Notes: a model not told the origin generated them from the letters alone. 64,000 nucleotides of DNA from Pseudomonas oryzagri (GCF_020831405.1 NZ_JAJHPU010000019.1:62001-126000), one strand, 5' to 3'; shown: positions 45,211 to 54,914, counted from the stretch's first letter. A program made the numbers and translations.

Positions 45211-46089
45211 ATGCCCAACGCCTCCTTCAAGCAAGTTGACGTTTTCACCAAGGTCCCGTTCAAGGGCAATCCGGTTGCCGTGGTGCTGCAGGCCGAGGGC
45301 CTCTCCACCGAGCAGATGCAGCAGATCGCCCACTGGACGAATCTGTCCGAAACCACCTTCGTGCTGCCGGCGAGCAGCGCAGAGGCGGATTACCGGGTGC
45401 GGATCTTCACGCCCGCGTCCGAATTGCCGTTCGCCGGCCACCCGACCATCGGTACCGCCCACGCGCTGCTGGAGGCCGGGGTGATCAAGCCGCACGACGG
45501 GTTGCTGGTGCAGGAATGCGCGGCCGGGCTGGTGCAGTTGGAGGTGAGTGAGGCGGGCGATGGCGAGCGGTGGATCACCTTCGATCTGCCGCAACCGGCG
45601 ATCACCCCGCTGAGCGATGCCGAGATCGACGAGCTGGAGGCCATCCTCGGCTGCGCCGTGTCCCGCGAGGCTCCGCCGCGGCTGATCGACGTCGGTGCGC
45701 GCTGGATAGTCGCCCAGCTGGACAGCGCCGCGGCGGTGCTGGCCTGCAAGCCGGACATGGCACGCATGAAGCTGATCGAGCAGGAGCCGCAGGAAACCGG
45801 GGTGACCATCTTCGGCGCCTACCCCGCCGGCCAGCCGGCGGGCATCGAGGTGCGCTCCTTTGCCCCGGCCTGTGGCATCGACGAGGACCCGGCGTGCGGC
45901 AGCGGTAACGGCTGCGTCGCCGTCTTCATCCGTGACAGCGGGCAGACCGCGCACTTCGGCAGCCATTACCTTGCCTCGCAGGGCGCCGCCCTCGGCCGCG
46001 CCGGGCGGGTGCGCGTCGCCATCGAGGACGAACGCATCCAGGTTGGCGGTATGGCGGTGACCTGCATCGACGGGCAGCTCGCCTACTAA
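45211..46089 (+). CDS. PhzF-family isomerase/epimerase
   Basis: The 292-residue protein has the PhzF duplicated fold: NPVAVVL near 20, the catalytic glutamate in NLSETTFVLP near 47, FTPASELPFAGHPTIGTAHAL near 67, and FAPACGIDEDPACGSGNGC near 215. No other phenazine genes are present, so it is a general PhzF-like protein of unknown substrate. A GAG-containing site precedes the ATG. Confidence 0.85.
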   Translation: MPNASFKQVDVFTKVPFKGNPVAVVLQAEGLSTEQMQQIAHWTNLSETTFVLPASSAEADYRVRIFTPASELPFAGHPTIGTAHALLEAGVIKPHDGLLVQECAAGLVQLEVSEAGDGERWITFDLPQPAITPLSDAEIDELEAILGCAVSREAPPRLIDVGARWIVAQLDSAAAVLACKPDMARMKLIEQEPQETGVTIFGAYPAGQPAGIEVRSFAPACGIDEDPACGSGNGCVAVFIRDSGQTAHFGSHYLASQGAALGRAGRVRVAIEDERIQVGGMAVTCIDGQLAY

Positions 46090-46129
46090 TCCCTTGCTAC
46101 AGCGGCGCGGCGGGAGTTACCCGGCCTGA

Positions 46130-47014
46130 TCACCGCAGATGCCGCGCCAGGCTGGCCCATAGCGTCGCGGCGACGATCAGCAGCCCGCCGGCCCAGGCCG
46201 CGAAGCTCAGCGCCTCGCCCAGCCAGAACACGGCGAACAGCGCGCCGAACAGCGGTTCGCTGCCCATCAGCAGGCTGACGCGGGTCGGACTGCTGCTACC
46301 GAGGGCGCGGTTCTGCACGAAGAAGGCGAACAGGGTGGCGAACAGCACCAGGTAGAGGGTTCCGGCCCAGAAAGCCGGCGCGGTCGGCAGCGCGGGCAGG
46401 CCGCCGGGGAGCAGCAGGCCGAGCAGCAGGCAGCCGAAGCCGACCACCCCGGTTTGCACGGCGGTCAGCGCCAGCACGGGGACCTCGCGGCCGATGCTGA
46501 GCCTTCGGGTCAGGCAGGCCTGCACGGCGCGCAGCAGCGCCGCCGCCAGTAGCAGGCCGTCGCCCAGGTTGAAGTTCGCTTCGACGCCGCCACTGAGCAG
46601 CCAGGTACCGAGCAGCGACAGGGCCACCGCCGGCCACAGGCGGGCATCCGGGCGCTGGCCGAGCAGCAGCCACTCGACGCAGGGCGTCAGTACCACGCAC
46701 AGGCTGATCAGGAAGGCCGCGTTGCTGGCACTGGTGTGCGCCACACCATAGGTTTCGCAGAGGAAGATGGCCAGCAGCACCAGCCCCAGCGGCAGGCCGG
46801 GCCCCAGGGCGGCACGGCCGGCGCCGCGCAGCTGCGGGGCCAGCAGCAGGAAGGTGATGCAGAAGCGCGCGGCGAGAAAGCCCAGCACCGGGTAGAAGAC
46901 CAGCGCCTGCTTGGCGATGCCGTAGCTGGTGCCCCAGACCATGGCCACCAGCAGCAGGAGCAGGTCGCTGCTGTGCAGCAGGCGTACGGGCAAGGGGCGA
47001 CTGAGGGTATGCAT
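46130..47014 (-). CDS. EamA/DMT-family exporter
   Basis: The 294-residue protein has ten helices in two EamA repeats, with MVWGTSYGIAKQALVFYPVLG near 25 and a second repeat from about 165. Such proteins export amino acids or other metabolites. The ATG at 47014 is preceded by GGAGT. It is divergent from a LysR gene (47264), its likely regulator. Confidence 0.85.
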   Translation of the reverse strand: MHTLSRPLPVRLLHSSDLLLLLVAMVWGTSYGIAKQALVFYPVLGFLAARFCITFLLLAPQLRGAGRAALGPGLPLGLVLLAIFLCETYGVAHTSASNAAFLISLCVVLTPCVEWLLLGQRPDARLWPAVALSLLGTWLLSGGVEANFNLGDGLLLAAALLRAVQACLTRRLSIGREVPVLALTAVQTGVVGFGCLLLGLLLPGGLPALPTAPAFWAGTLYLVLFATLFAFFVQNRALGSSSPTRVSLLMGSEPLFGALFAVFWLGEALSFAAWAGGLLIVAATLWASLARHLR

Positions 47015-47263
47015 GGTGGACTCCGGCTTTCTGGGGGTGGTGCCTGCTCGGTGGATTCGCGTGGTCGATTGCGGCGCCCGAGGTCCCCGTAGCGGGTTGC
47101 CGCTCCTCGCCATCGCCCGGCCATGCCGCGTCGCGGAACCTGGCTCGAAATCTCAATGACGCGCCTCGGAATCCATCGACCGACCGCACAGGCCATGTGA
47201 GCGCATTGTTCATTGCCGCGCCTGCCGCGATAATCCGGCGCAAACACACAACACTTGTTCGCC

Positions 47264-48175
47264 ATGAACACGAATCAGAACAACCAGCTGCTGCCGCTGA
47301 TGGCCAGCTTCGTCCGCGTGGTGGAAAGCGGCAGCTTCTCCGCGGCGGCCCGCCTGCAGGGCGGCAGCCCGTCGGCGCTGAGCCGGCAGATCGCCCAGCT
47401 GGAGCAGGCGCTCGGTCTGCGCCTGCTGGAGCGCACCACTCGCCGCCTGCGCCTGAGCGCGGCCGGGGCCGAGGTGTTCGAGCGCTGCCGGGAGATGCTG
47501 GTCGCCGCCGAGGCCGCGGTGGCGGTCGGCGAGCGGCTGATGAGCCATCCGCGCGGCCAGGTGCGCCTGTCGGTGCCCAAGGCTTTCGGCAAGTATCTGG
47601 TGGCGCCGCTGCTGGCCGATTTTCTTGCCCGCCATCCGGAGGTGGACGTCAGCCTCAACCTCAGCGACCGCACACCGGACCTGATCGCCGAGGGCTTCGA
47701 CCTGATCGTCTGCATCACCGACCAGCCGCCGCAGAACCTCGCCGGGCGACCGCTGTGTCAGGTGCGCCAGCTGCTCTGCGCCAGCCCGCAGTACCTGGCC
47801 GAACATGGCGTACCGCAGCATCCGGACGAGCTGGTGCGCCACCAGTGCCTGTACCTGGACGAACGCCCGGAAGACCATCGCTGGCATTTCGCCCGCGACG
47901 GCGAACAGTGCGTGGTTGCGGTGCGCGGCCGGCTGGCCAGCAACCACAGCGAAGTGCGCCTCAACGGCGCGCTCAACCACCTCGGCATCGCCTGCCTGCC
48001 GCAGTTCACCGCCGCCCAGGCGCTGGCCGACGGGCGCCTGCAGCAGGTGCTGGCGGACTGGCGCTACACCGGCTCCTACCAGGGCACCGCCTGGGTGCTC
48101 TACCCGCCCAACCGCCACCTGCCGCCCAAGCTGCGGGTGCTGATCGACTTTCTCGCCGAGCGGCTGGCGGGTTAG
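47264..48175 (+). CDS. LysR-family transcriptional regulator
   Basis: The 303-residue regulator has the winged helix (ASFVRVVESGSFSAAARLQGGSPSALSRQIAQLE) and an effector-binding domain typical of the CrgA/DsdC-like branch. The ATG at 47264 is used; the TTG at 47255 is possible. It probably controls the divergent DMT exporter through the 249-bp shared gap (47015-47263). Confidence 0.88.
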   Translation: MNTNQNNQLLPLMASFVRVVESGSFSAAARLQGGSPSALSRQIAQLEQALGLRLLERTTRRLRLSAAGAEVFERCREMLVAAEAAVAVGERLMSHPRGQVRLSVPKAFGKYLVAPLLADFLARHPEVDVSLNLSDRTPDLIAEGFDLIVCITDQPPQNLAGRPLCQVRQLLCASPQYLAEHGVPQHPDELVRHQCLYLDERPEDHRWHFARDGEQCVVAVRGRLASNHSEVRLNGALNHLGIACLPQFTAAQALADGRLQQVLADWRYTGSYQGTAWVLYPPNRHLPPKLRVLIDFLAERLAG

Positions 48176-48397
48176 TCCCGCGTGGCGCATGCGGCTCGGA
48201 GGCCGCCCGCCGAGTACGGACTACGCTGAATAGCGCACGCAGCGAAGGCTGCCGACCGGGCGCACGACTGCCGGCGCGCCTTTCGGCTCCCCCCGGCCCT
48301 CGAGCCCACCAGCAGTCGCGCTGGGCACGGCACCCGGTAAGCGACGGCCCAGCCGCTCGCTGATCGCATATCGCGCCGCAACGAGGAGGATCGGACC

Positions 48398-48796
48398 ATG
48401 CTGAAGACCTACACCGGCAGCTGCCATTGCGGCGCGGTGCGCTTCGAGGCGGACCTCGACCTCGCCCAGACCACCTATCGCTGCAACTGCTCGATCTGCC
48501 GGCGGACGCATTTCTGGCCCGCGGTGGCCAGCGAGGATGGCTTTCGCCTGCTTGCCGGCGAAGACCAGCTGACCCGCTACACCTTCAATACCCATCTGAA
48601 CCATCACTACTTTTGCAAGCACTGCGGGGTCAGGCCGTTCGGGGTGGGCAACGACACGCCCATGGGCAAGATGTATGGCGTCAATCTCGGCTGCCTCGAC
48701 GCCCTCACCGAGCAGCAGCTGTCCCAACTGCACATCACCTACGTCGACGGCCTGCACGACCGGTTCGCACCCCCCGCCTACGTTTCTCACCTGTAG
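48398..48796 (+). CDS. GFA/CENP-V-type zinc protein
   Basis: The 132-residue protein has the zinc pattern of the GFA (glutathione-dependent formaldehyde-activating) fold: GSCHCGAVRFE at 8-18, CNCSICRRTHFW near 30, and FCKHCGVRPFG near 72. The name reflects an old assignment; most members have an unknown function. A strong GAGGAGG site precedes the ATG. Confidence 0.85.
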   Translation: MLKTYTGSCHCGAVRFEADLDLAQTTYRCNCSICRRTHFWPAVASEDGFRLLAGEDQLTRYTFNTHLNHHYFCKHCGVRPFGVGNDTPMGKMYGVNLGCLDALTEQQLSQLHITYVDGLHDRFAPPAYVSHL

Positions 48797-48806
48797 GCGC
48801 GGCGGC

Positions 48807-50045
48807 ATGTTCCCAGCCATCGGCGGAGGCGGCTCGACAGGCAAGACGACGCCGGGCGCAGCCCCTACCCTGCTGTTCGGCGCCTTCGACCGGCACAACT
48901 TCGGCGATCTGTTGTTCCCGCATATCGCCGCCGCGCTGCTGCCGGGGCGGGAACTGCGTTTCGCCGGACTGGCCGAGCGCGACCTGCGCCCGTGGGGCGG
49001 CCACCGGGTCGAGGCGCTTTCCGAGCTGGCCAGGGAGTTCGCCGGCCAGCCGGTCGACATACTCCACGTCGGCGGCGAGCTGCTGACCTGCGATGCCTGG
49101 GAAGCGGCGGTGATGCTGCTGCCGGCGGACGAGGTGCAAACCACTGTGGCGCAGCTCGACCGCCAGCCGCAGGGGTGGCTGGCCTGGGCGCAGGGCGTAC
49201 TCGGCATTCCCGACCGGGCGCCCTACGTGGTCGGCCGCGAGCTATTCCCGCAGGCGCGGCTGCTGTTCACCGCGGTGGGCGGCATGGACCTGGACGAACG
49301 CGATGCGGCCTTGCGCGCCGAGGTGGTGGGCAAGCTTCGCCTGGCGAGCAAGCTGAGCGTGCGCGACCGCCAAACCCAGGCGCTGCTGCAGGCCGCCGGC
49401 ATCGGCGCGCGGCTGGTGCCCGACCCGGCGGTGCTGGTCAAGGAGCTGTTCGGCGCGCGGATCGGCCGTCGCGCCGCGCAGGGCGAGATCGCCGAGGTGC
49501 GCCGCGCCTTCCCGCACGGCTATCTGGCCGTGCAGTTCAGCACCGACTTCGCCGACGACGCCACGCTGGCGGAGATCGCCGCCCAACTCGACCGGGTCGC
49601 GCAGGCCCACGGGCTGGGCGTGGCCCTGTTCCGCGCCGGCGCCGCGCCCTGGCACGACGAGCTGGACAGCTACCGGCGCACGGCCGCGCGGCTGCACGCG
49701 CCGACGCGCGTCGTCGAATCGCTGAACCTCTGGGATATCTGCGCGCTGGTCGCCGCCAGCCAAGGCTTTCTCGGCAGCAGCCTGCACGGGCGGATCGTCG
49801 CCATGGCCTACGCCCTGCCGCGTCTAAGCCTGCAGCGCAGCGGTCCCGGCAAGGCGGCCGCCTACGCCGCCTCCTGGGAGGCCGCCGGCCTGCCCGGCAG
49901 CGTCACGGTCGGCGAGATCTCTACCGGCCTAGATGCCGCCTTCGCCGCCCGCCCCACTCAGCTGCGCGCGCTCGCCGAAGAATTGGCCGGGCGTTATCGC
50001 GCGGGCTTCGCGCCGCTGCGTGCCCTGCTGGCGCCAGGCGGATAA
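48807..50045 (+). CDS. Polysaccharide pyruvyl transferase family protein
   Basis: The 412-residue protein has the LLFGAFDRHNFGDLLFP head, the KLSVRDRQTQALLQAAG segment and the late GFLGSSLHGRIVAMAYALP motif of the family. Members put pyruvate ketals on sugars of exopolysaccharides or cell-wall polymers. No other polysaccharide genes are in reach. The start at 48807 has only a weak site and lies 10 bp after the GFA gene, so the two are probably co-translated. Confidence 0.8.
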   Translation: MFPAIGGGGSTGKTTPGAAPTLLFGAFDRHNFGDLLFPHIAAALLPGRELRFAGLAERDLRPWGGHRVEALSELAREFAGQPVDILHVGGELLTCDAWEAAVMLLPADEVQTTVAQLDRQPQGWLAWAQGVLGIPDRAPYVVGRELFPQARLLFTAVGGMDLDERDAALRAEVVGKLRLASKLSVRDRQTQALLQAAGIGARLVPDPAVLVKELFGARIGRRAAQGEIAEVRRAFPHGYLAVQFSTDFADDATLAEIAAQLDRVAQAHGLGVALFRAGAAPWHDELDSYRRTAARLHAPTRVVESLNLWDICALVAASQGFLGSSLHGRIVAMAYALPRLSLQRSGPGKAAAYAASWEAAGLPGSVTVGEISTGLDAAFAARPTQLRALAEELAGRYRAGFAPLRALLAPGG

Positions 50046-50335
50046 CCGTCGCACGCCACAAAAGGCGAGCAGGCCGGCGTGCAACCACCTGCGTCGACGC
50101 CCCCGCACCGACCGAGGGGGCAATACCAAGGCAGCAGGCATTCCCCCCTCTCGCCCGATTGCCGGCCACCCGGCCGAGCGCCACGATCGAGCGACAAGCG
50201 CAGGCCCCTGGGTCACTCCATCCGTTCGCTGCCCGATGCCCGGGCTTTCCCGTGCGGATGGCCTCTCTGCCGGCCCGTGCTCCGACGGCGGTCGCCTGCG
50301 CGGCGACCTCAAGATAACTACAACAGGACCGTCCC
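50046..50335. other. 290-bp gap without a recognised feature
   Basis: Both strands were read between the pyruvyl-transferase-like gene and the HupE gene. No gene with a ribosome-binding site, no terminator stem with a T run and no clear repeat was seen. Confidence 0.5.
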
Positions 50336-51070
50336 ATGCCCTGCCCATCCCCAAGCCACGCCGGTGCGCCCCGCGCGCGCCTGCGCCGCTGGCTACCACC
50401 GACCGTGCTCGGCGCCCTGCTCTGCCTGCTCATTCCCGAGGCCCTGGCCCACGGCGTGGCCGCCGGCGACAAGGGCTTCATCCAGGAAAGTTCGGGGGTG
50501 ATGCTGCTGCCCTTCGCCTACCTGGGCGCCAAGCACATGATCACCGGCTACGACCACCTGCTGTTCCTGTTCGGGGTGATCTTCTTCCTCTACCGGCTCA
50601 AGGACGTCGGCCTGTACGTCACCCTGTTCGCGGTCGGCCACTCGGTCACCCTGCTGCTCGGCGTGCTGCTGGAGATCAGCGTCAGCAGCTATCTGATCGA
50701 CGCCATCATCGGCTTCTCGGTGGTCTACAAGGCCCTCGACAACCTGGGCGCCTTCCAGCGCTGGTTCGGCTGCCAGCCGGATACCCGCGTGGCCACCCTG
50801 GTGTTCGGCCTGATCCATGGCTTTGGCCTGGCCACCAAGATCCTCGACTACCGGATCGCCGCCGATGGCCTGATTCCCAACCTGATCGCCTTCAATGTCG
50901 GCGTCGAGATCGGCCAGCTGCTCGCCCTCGCCGCCATCCTGATCGCCATGGGCTACTGGCGACGCAGCGCCCGCTTCGGGCGCCACGCCTACACCGCCAA
51001 CGTCGCCATGATGAGCGCCGGTTTCCTGCTGATGGGTTACCAGCTCACCGGCCTGATCGTGTCCCCGTGA
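50336..51070 (+). CDS. HupE/UreJ-family membrane protein
   Basis: The 244-residue protein has a signal-anchor head and about six helices. The motifs LGAKHMITGYDHLLFLFGVIFF, FAVGHSVTLLLGVL and LIHGFGLATK, with conserved His and Asp, are those of the HupE/UreJ family, taken as metal (often nickel) permeases. No hydrogenase or urease genes are in the window, so the metal is unknown. An AGGA site precedes the ATG. It is followed 12 bp later by an anchor protein. Confidence 0.8.
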   Translation: MPCPSPSHAGAPRARLRRWLPPTVLGALLCLLIPEALAHGVAAGDKGFIQESSGVMLLPFAYLGAKHMITGYDHLLFLFGVIFFLYRLKDVGLYVTLFAVGHSVTLLLGVLLEISVSSYLIDAIIGFSVVYKALDNLGAFQRWFGCQPDTRVATLVFGLIHGFGLATKILDYRIAADGLIPNLIAFNVGVEIGQLLALAAILIAMGYWRRSARFGRHAYTANVAMMSAGFLLMGYQLTGLIVSP

Positions 51071-51082
51071 GGAATGCCTGCC

Positions 51083-51694
51083 ATGTTCAATAGCCAACGC
51101 CCCAGCCTCGACGAATTGCCCAGCAGCGCCCAGCTGCTGCGCTCCACCGTCATCGCCCTGATCACCGCCGGCGTCCTGCTGGTCACCGTGGTGATGCCGG
51201 CTGAGTACGCCATCGACCCGACCGGCGCCGGTCGTCTGCTGGAGCTGACGCCGATGGGCGAGCTGAAGGCGGCGCTGGCCGCGGAGGCCGACGCCGAACG
51301 GGCGCAGCCCGCGGTGGCCGCCGCTGCCGTAGCCCAGGCGACGCAGGCGCAGACGCCGGCGTCCAGCACGCAGCATCACGAGGTCAATCTCACCCTGAAG
51401 CCCAACGAAGCGGCCGAGATCAAGCTGGAGATGAAGAAAGGCGCGCAGGTGAACTACCTGTGGAGCGCCAATGGCGGGGAGCTCTACTACGACGCCCACG
51501 GCGATCCCTACAACGCCCCCAAGGACTTCTACCACGGCTACGGCAAGGGCCAGCAGACGCCGGAGCTGCAGGGCGTGCTGGTCGCGGCCTTCGACGGCAA
51601 GCACGGCTGGTACTGGCGCAACCGCAGCGAGCAGACCGTTCAGCTCACCCTGCGCACCGTGGGCGACTACATCACCATCGAGCAGATGCTCTGA
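51083..51694 (+). CDS. Single-pass membrane-anchored protein next to HupE
   Basis: The 203-residue protein has one N-terminal transmembrane helix (about 20-42), an alanine-rich linker and a periplasmic domain with LTLKPNEAAEIKLEMKKG and WSANGGELYYDAHGDP. It matches a family called transmembrane anchor protein that follows HupE/UreJ genes. The ATG at 51083 is used, since GAGGA lies nine bases upstream; the ATG at 51074 would sit directly on that site. Confidence 0.75.
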   Translation: MFNSQRPSLDELPSSAQLLRSTVIALITAGVLLVTVVMPAEYAIDPTGAGRLLELTPMGELKAALAAEADAERAQPAVAAAAVAQATQAQTPASSTQHHEVNLTLKPNEAAEIKLEMKKGAQVNYLWSANGGELYYDAHGDPYNAPKDFYHGYGKGQQTPELQGVLVAAFDGKHGWYWRNRSEQTVQLTLRTVGDYITIEQML

Positions 51695-51774
51695 GGATGC
51701 GGGGGCGCGCTCGCGGGGCGGCCCCGACCGGCGGGAAGGCCTTCAGCCGCGCGGCCTGAAGGCCATCGGCCGGC

Positions 51775-53880
51775 TCAGTCGCCCGGCCGCTGCGCCGGCT
51801 CCTCGCGCTGCGCGAGCGAGCCGGCCTCCTGGCCGCCGACCACGCCGGCGGTGTTTTCCAGCAGGCTGCGGGTCGCCACCTGCAGGAAGGCCTGCAGGCG
51901 CGGCAGCAACTCCCCAACTGCCTGCGCGTCCTGCACGTGCTCGACGCCGGCCTGCTCGTGCAGGCGATAGTCGTAGAGCTTGGCCTCTCCGCCCTGCGGC
52001 AGCACCAGCAGGCGACTGCCCGACACCAGCGCCACGGTCTGGTCGCTGCCGGATGGCTTGATCACCCCGAAGCCCTGGTCTGATGCGTCCAGCCCGAGCA
52101 GGTCGCGGCCCCAGCACTGGTGCTGCACCTCGCCGCCAAGACGGCCCATGATGGTCGGCACGATGTCCAGCTGGGTGCCGGCGATGTCGTTGCGCGCGCC
52201 GAACTTGTCCTGCACGCCCGGGCCGATCAGCAGCAGCGGCACGTGGAAGCGGTACAGGTCCATGTCGCTGAGCTGCTCGGGACTGCCGAAGCCGTGGTCG
52301 CCGACCACCACGAACAGGGTGTCCTTGAAGTAGGGAGCCTGGCGCGCCTTGTCGAAGAAGCGCCCCAGCGCCCAGTCGGAATAACGCATGGCGGTCAGGT
52401 GCTCGTCGAGCCCGCCGAAGCCGCTCACCTTGTCCACCGGCAGCTTGTCCGGCAGCGCGTAGGGCGTGTGATTGGAGAGGGTCTGCAGCAGCGCGTAGAA
52501 CGGCCGCTGGCCATCCGCCAGCTTGCGCAGCTCCTGGTCGGCGCGGTCGAACATGTCCTGGTCGGACACGCCCCAGGTCGGGTCGGAGAACACCGGATCG
52601 ACGAAGTCGTTGCGGCCGACGAAGCGGGTCATGCCCTGGTTGCCGAAGAAGCCGTTCTGGTTGTCCCAGGCGAAATCGCCGTTGTAGACGTAGACGTTGT
52701 CGAAGCCACGCTTGCTGAGCAGCTGCGGCAGGCCGGAGAAGCGGTGCGAGCCCTCGGGCTGCTGCATCAGGTACTCGAAGCCCGGCAGGTTGGGAAAGCA
52801 GGCCATGGTGGCGAACATGCCCTGGTGGGTGTGGGTGCCGTTGGAGAAGTAGCGGGTAAACAGCAGCCCCTCCTTGCTCAGGCGGTCGAAGTTGGGGGTG
52901 ATGTCGCCCTGCCCGCCCAGCGCGCCGACGTAGTGGCCGGCGAAGCTTTCCATGAGGATCACCACCACGTTGCGGATGGGCAGGGTGCGCTGGGCATCGG
53001 GCGACATCACCCGGCGCACCGCCGCGCGGTCGGCGTCGACCAGGCGGTCGCGGGGCGTCAGCAGCATGTCGCGCACCCGCTGCTCGGCCTCGGCGGCGGG
53101 CAGGCTGGCCTTCCACACGTTGTCGCGATGATCCGACCAGCGCACCTTGGCGGCGGCGGCCAGCGACAGGCTGGCGTTGAGGCCGAGCTGGTTGGCGAAC
53201 ACCGACTCGGTGGTGCTGGCGTCGCCCCAGCGCAGCGGCGGGCCCTGGCGCAGGGTGCCGCGGGCGGCGACCACCGCGACCAGCAGGCAGACCACGAACG
53301 CGGTGCCGCGCCAGTACCAGCGTACGCCGCCAGCTTGCCGTCCCACTGACTGGCGCGGCAGCGTCCAGCGGTGCAGGCGCTGGAACGCCTTGAACAGCAG
53401 CCAGCTGGCGGCCGCCCAGGCGAGCAGGTAGCGGCCTACCGGGAAGCCGTACCAGAGCATGCTCAGCACGGTCTTCGGGTCCTCGCTCAGGTACTGGAAC
53501 ACCAGGGCGTTGAGGCGCTGATGGAACTCGCGATAGAAATCCAGCTCCAGCACGCCGAGGAACAGGGTCAGGCTGGCGAACAGGCTCAGCCAGGCCAGCT
53601 GCCAGCGCCGCGCGGCCATCAGCGTGCGGCTGGGAATCGCCAGCAGCAACGGCGCCAGGGCGAACACCACCAGGCGCAGGTCGAAGCGCAGGCCGTTGCC
53701 AAACGCCTCGACGAAGGCGCTGGCCGGCGTGGCGCCGATCAGGTCGCGGTTGTAGACCAGCAGGGCCGCGCGCAGCAGGGCGTAGAGAACGAGCAGCAGC
53801 ACGCCGCTCAGGGCGGCGAAGGCCAGGTGTTCGCCCAGGCCGGGACGCCCCGTGGCGGTTGAGGACGACGGACGACGCAT
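51775..53880 (-). CDS. LTA-synthase-like phosphoglycerol transferase (alkaline phosphatase superfamily)
   Basis: The 701-residue protein has five N-terminal helices (about 20-220) and a large periplasmic catalytic domain: VVVILMESFAGHY (metal glutamate), the threonine nucleophile in NGTHTHQGMFATM, and VVVGDHGFGSP. Such enzymes move phosphoglycerol to membrane-derived glucans or related polymers (OpgB-type) in Gram-negatives. Its start overlaps the ribosome-binding region at the end of the beta-propeller gene upstream, suggesting a pair. The exact acceptor is unknown. Confidence 0.83.
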   Translation of the reverse strand: MRRPSSSTATGRPGLGEHLAFAALSGVLLLVLYALLRAALLVYNRDLIGATPASAFVEAFGNGLRFDLRLVVFALAPLLLAIPSRTLMAARRWQLAWLSLFASLTLFLGVLELDFYREFHQRLNALVFQYLSEDPKTVLSMLWYGFPVGRYLLAWAAASWLLFKAFQRLHRWTLPRQSVGRQAGGVRWYWRGTAFVVCLLVAVVAARGTLRQGPPLRWGDASTTESVFANQLGLNASLSLAAAAKVRWSDHRDNVWKASLPAAEAEQRVRDMLLTPRDRLVDADRAAVRRVMSPDAQRTLPIRNVVVILMESFAGHYVGALGGQGDITPNFDRLSKEGLLFTRYFSNGTHTHQGMFATMACFPNLPGFEYLMQQPEGSHRFSGLPQLLSKRGFDNVYVYNGDFAWDNQNGFFGNQGMTRFVGRNDFVDPVFSDPTWGVSDQDMFDRADQELRKLADGQRPFYALLQTLSNHTPYALPDKLPVDKVSGFGGLDEHLTAMRYSDWALGRFFDKARQAPYFKDTLFVVVGDHGFGSPEQLSDMDLYRFHVPLLLIGPGVQDKFGARNDIAGTQLDIVPTIMGRLGGEVQHQCWGRDLLGLDASDQGFGVIKPSGSDQTVALVSGSRLLVLPQGGEAKLYDYRLHEQAGVEHVQDAQAVGELLPRLQAFLQVATRSLLENTAGVVGGQEAGSLAQREEPAQRPGD

Positions 53881-53883
53881 GAA

Positions 53884-54813
53884 TCAGCTTCCAGTGGCGA
53901 TGCGTTGCAGTTGCAGCACGCGGTTGCGGCCCTGCTCGGCGAGCAGGTAGTGGCCAGGGGTGGTTTCCAGCAGGGTCTGCGCCGAGCGCAGGTGGGACAG
54001 CACGGTATGCAGCTGGCCACGCCGGTCGAGCAGCAGCACGCGGGCCTGGTGGGTGGCATCCTCGGTGACCCACAGGCCCTCGCCATCGCAGAGCAGGAAG
54101 CCGGGCTGCTTGAGGTCGGTGAGCACCTTGGGATCGTTGCCGTCGGCGCTCAGCTGGCGCACCCAGCCCCTGCCCTTTTCGGCGTAGAACAGCCGGCCGT
54201 CGGGACAGACGGTCACCCCCTCGCCCTCGTCCAGGTTGCGTCGCAACACCTCGACGACATCGCGCTCGGGATCGAAGCGCAGCAGGTTGCCGTCGTCGTG
54301 GCGATCCTCGATGGCGTAGAGGTAGCGGCCATCGCTGGCCAGGCCTTCGACGCTGCGCCCCTCGAACAGCTCGCGGGTGCCCGCGGCTGTGCGCCAGAGC
54401 ACCGGCTGGTCGCCCTGCTCCTGGCTGAACGCCACGCCGCCGCGGAAGGCGACCATGCCGTCGGGCTTGGACAGTCCGCCCTGCACCTCGCTCAGCTGGC
54501 CGTCCGGGGCCAGGCGCAGCAGCACGCCCTTACTGTCGAGCAATTCCCGGCTGACCAGCAGGCCGCCCTCGGCGTCGCGGGCCAGCGCGCTGACCCGCTC
54601 GATGCCGTCGAGGTAGACGCCGGTGCTCCAGCCTTCCTCAGCCTGCACAGGATGGAAATGCCGCCAGCCGGCCTGGGCCACGCCCACCACCAGCAGCAGA
54701 ACCGCGGCGCCGAGCAGTTGTCGGCCGCGAGCCCGGGCGCCGCCATGCGCAAACCGGCCGGCGAACGACGCCCACAGGCGCGCAGGGGAGGAAACGGCGA
54801 ATGCGGAGGGCAT
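53884..54813 (-). CDS. Membrane-anchored beta-propeller protein
   Basis: The 309-residue protein has one helix (about 32-50) and a periplasmic domain of repeated blades (DAEGGLLVSRELLDSKG, SDGRYLYAIEDRHDDGNLL, GEGLWVTEDATHQARVLLL), like SMP-30/NHL propellers. No catalytic residues are sure. Its stop lies three bases before the LTA-synthase-like start, so the two are translationally coupled and may work together on the same envelope polymer. Confidence 0.72.
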   Translation of the reverse strand: MPSAFAVSSPARLWASFAGRFAHGGARARGRQLLGAAVLLLVVGVAQAGWRHFHPVQAEEGWSTGVYLDGIERVSALARDAEGGLLVSRELLDSKGVLLRLAPDGQLSEVQGGLSKPDGMVAFRGGVAFSQEQGDQPVLWRTAAGTRELFEGRSVEGLASDGRYLYAIEDRHDDGNLLRFDPERDVVEVLRRNLDEGEGVTVCPDGRLFYAEKGRGWVRQLSADGNDPKVLTDLKQPGFLLCDGEGLWVTEDATHQARVLLLDRRGQLHTVLSHLRSAQTLLETTPGHYLLAEQGRNRVLQLQRIATGS

Positions 54814-54914
54814 GGGGTGGGCTGCTCGAGCAAATAAGCCACCCTAGCCAAGGCGCCATCAAACCGACATCAAACGAAGGTGAAAAATTCGTGAGCGGCC
54901 CGCCGCCGACGGTC

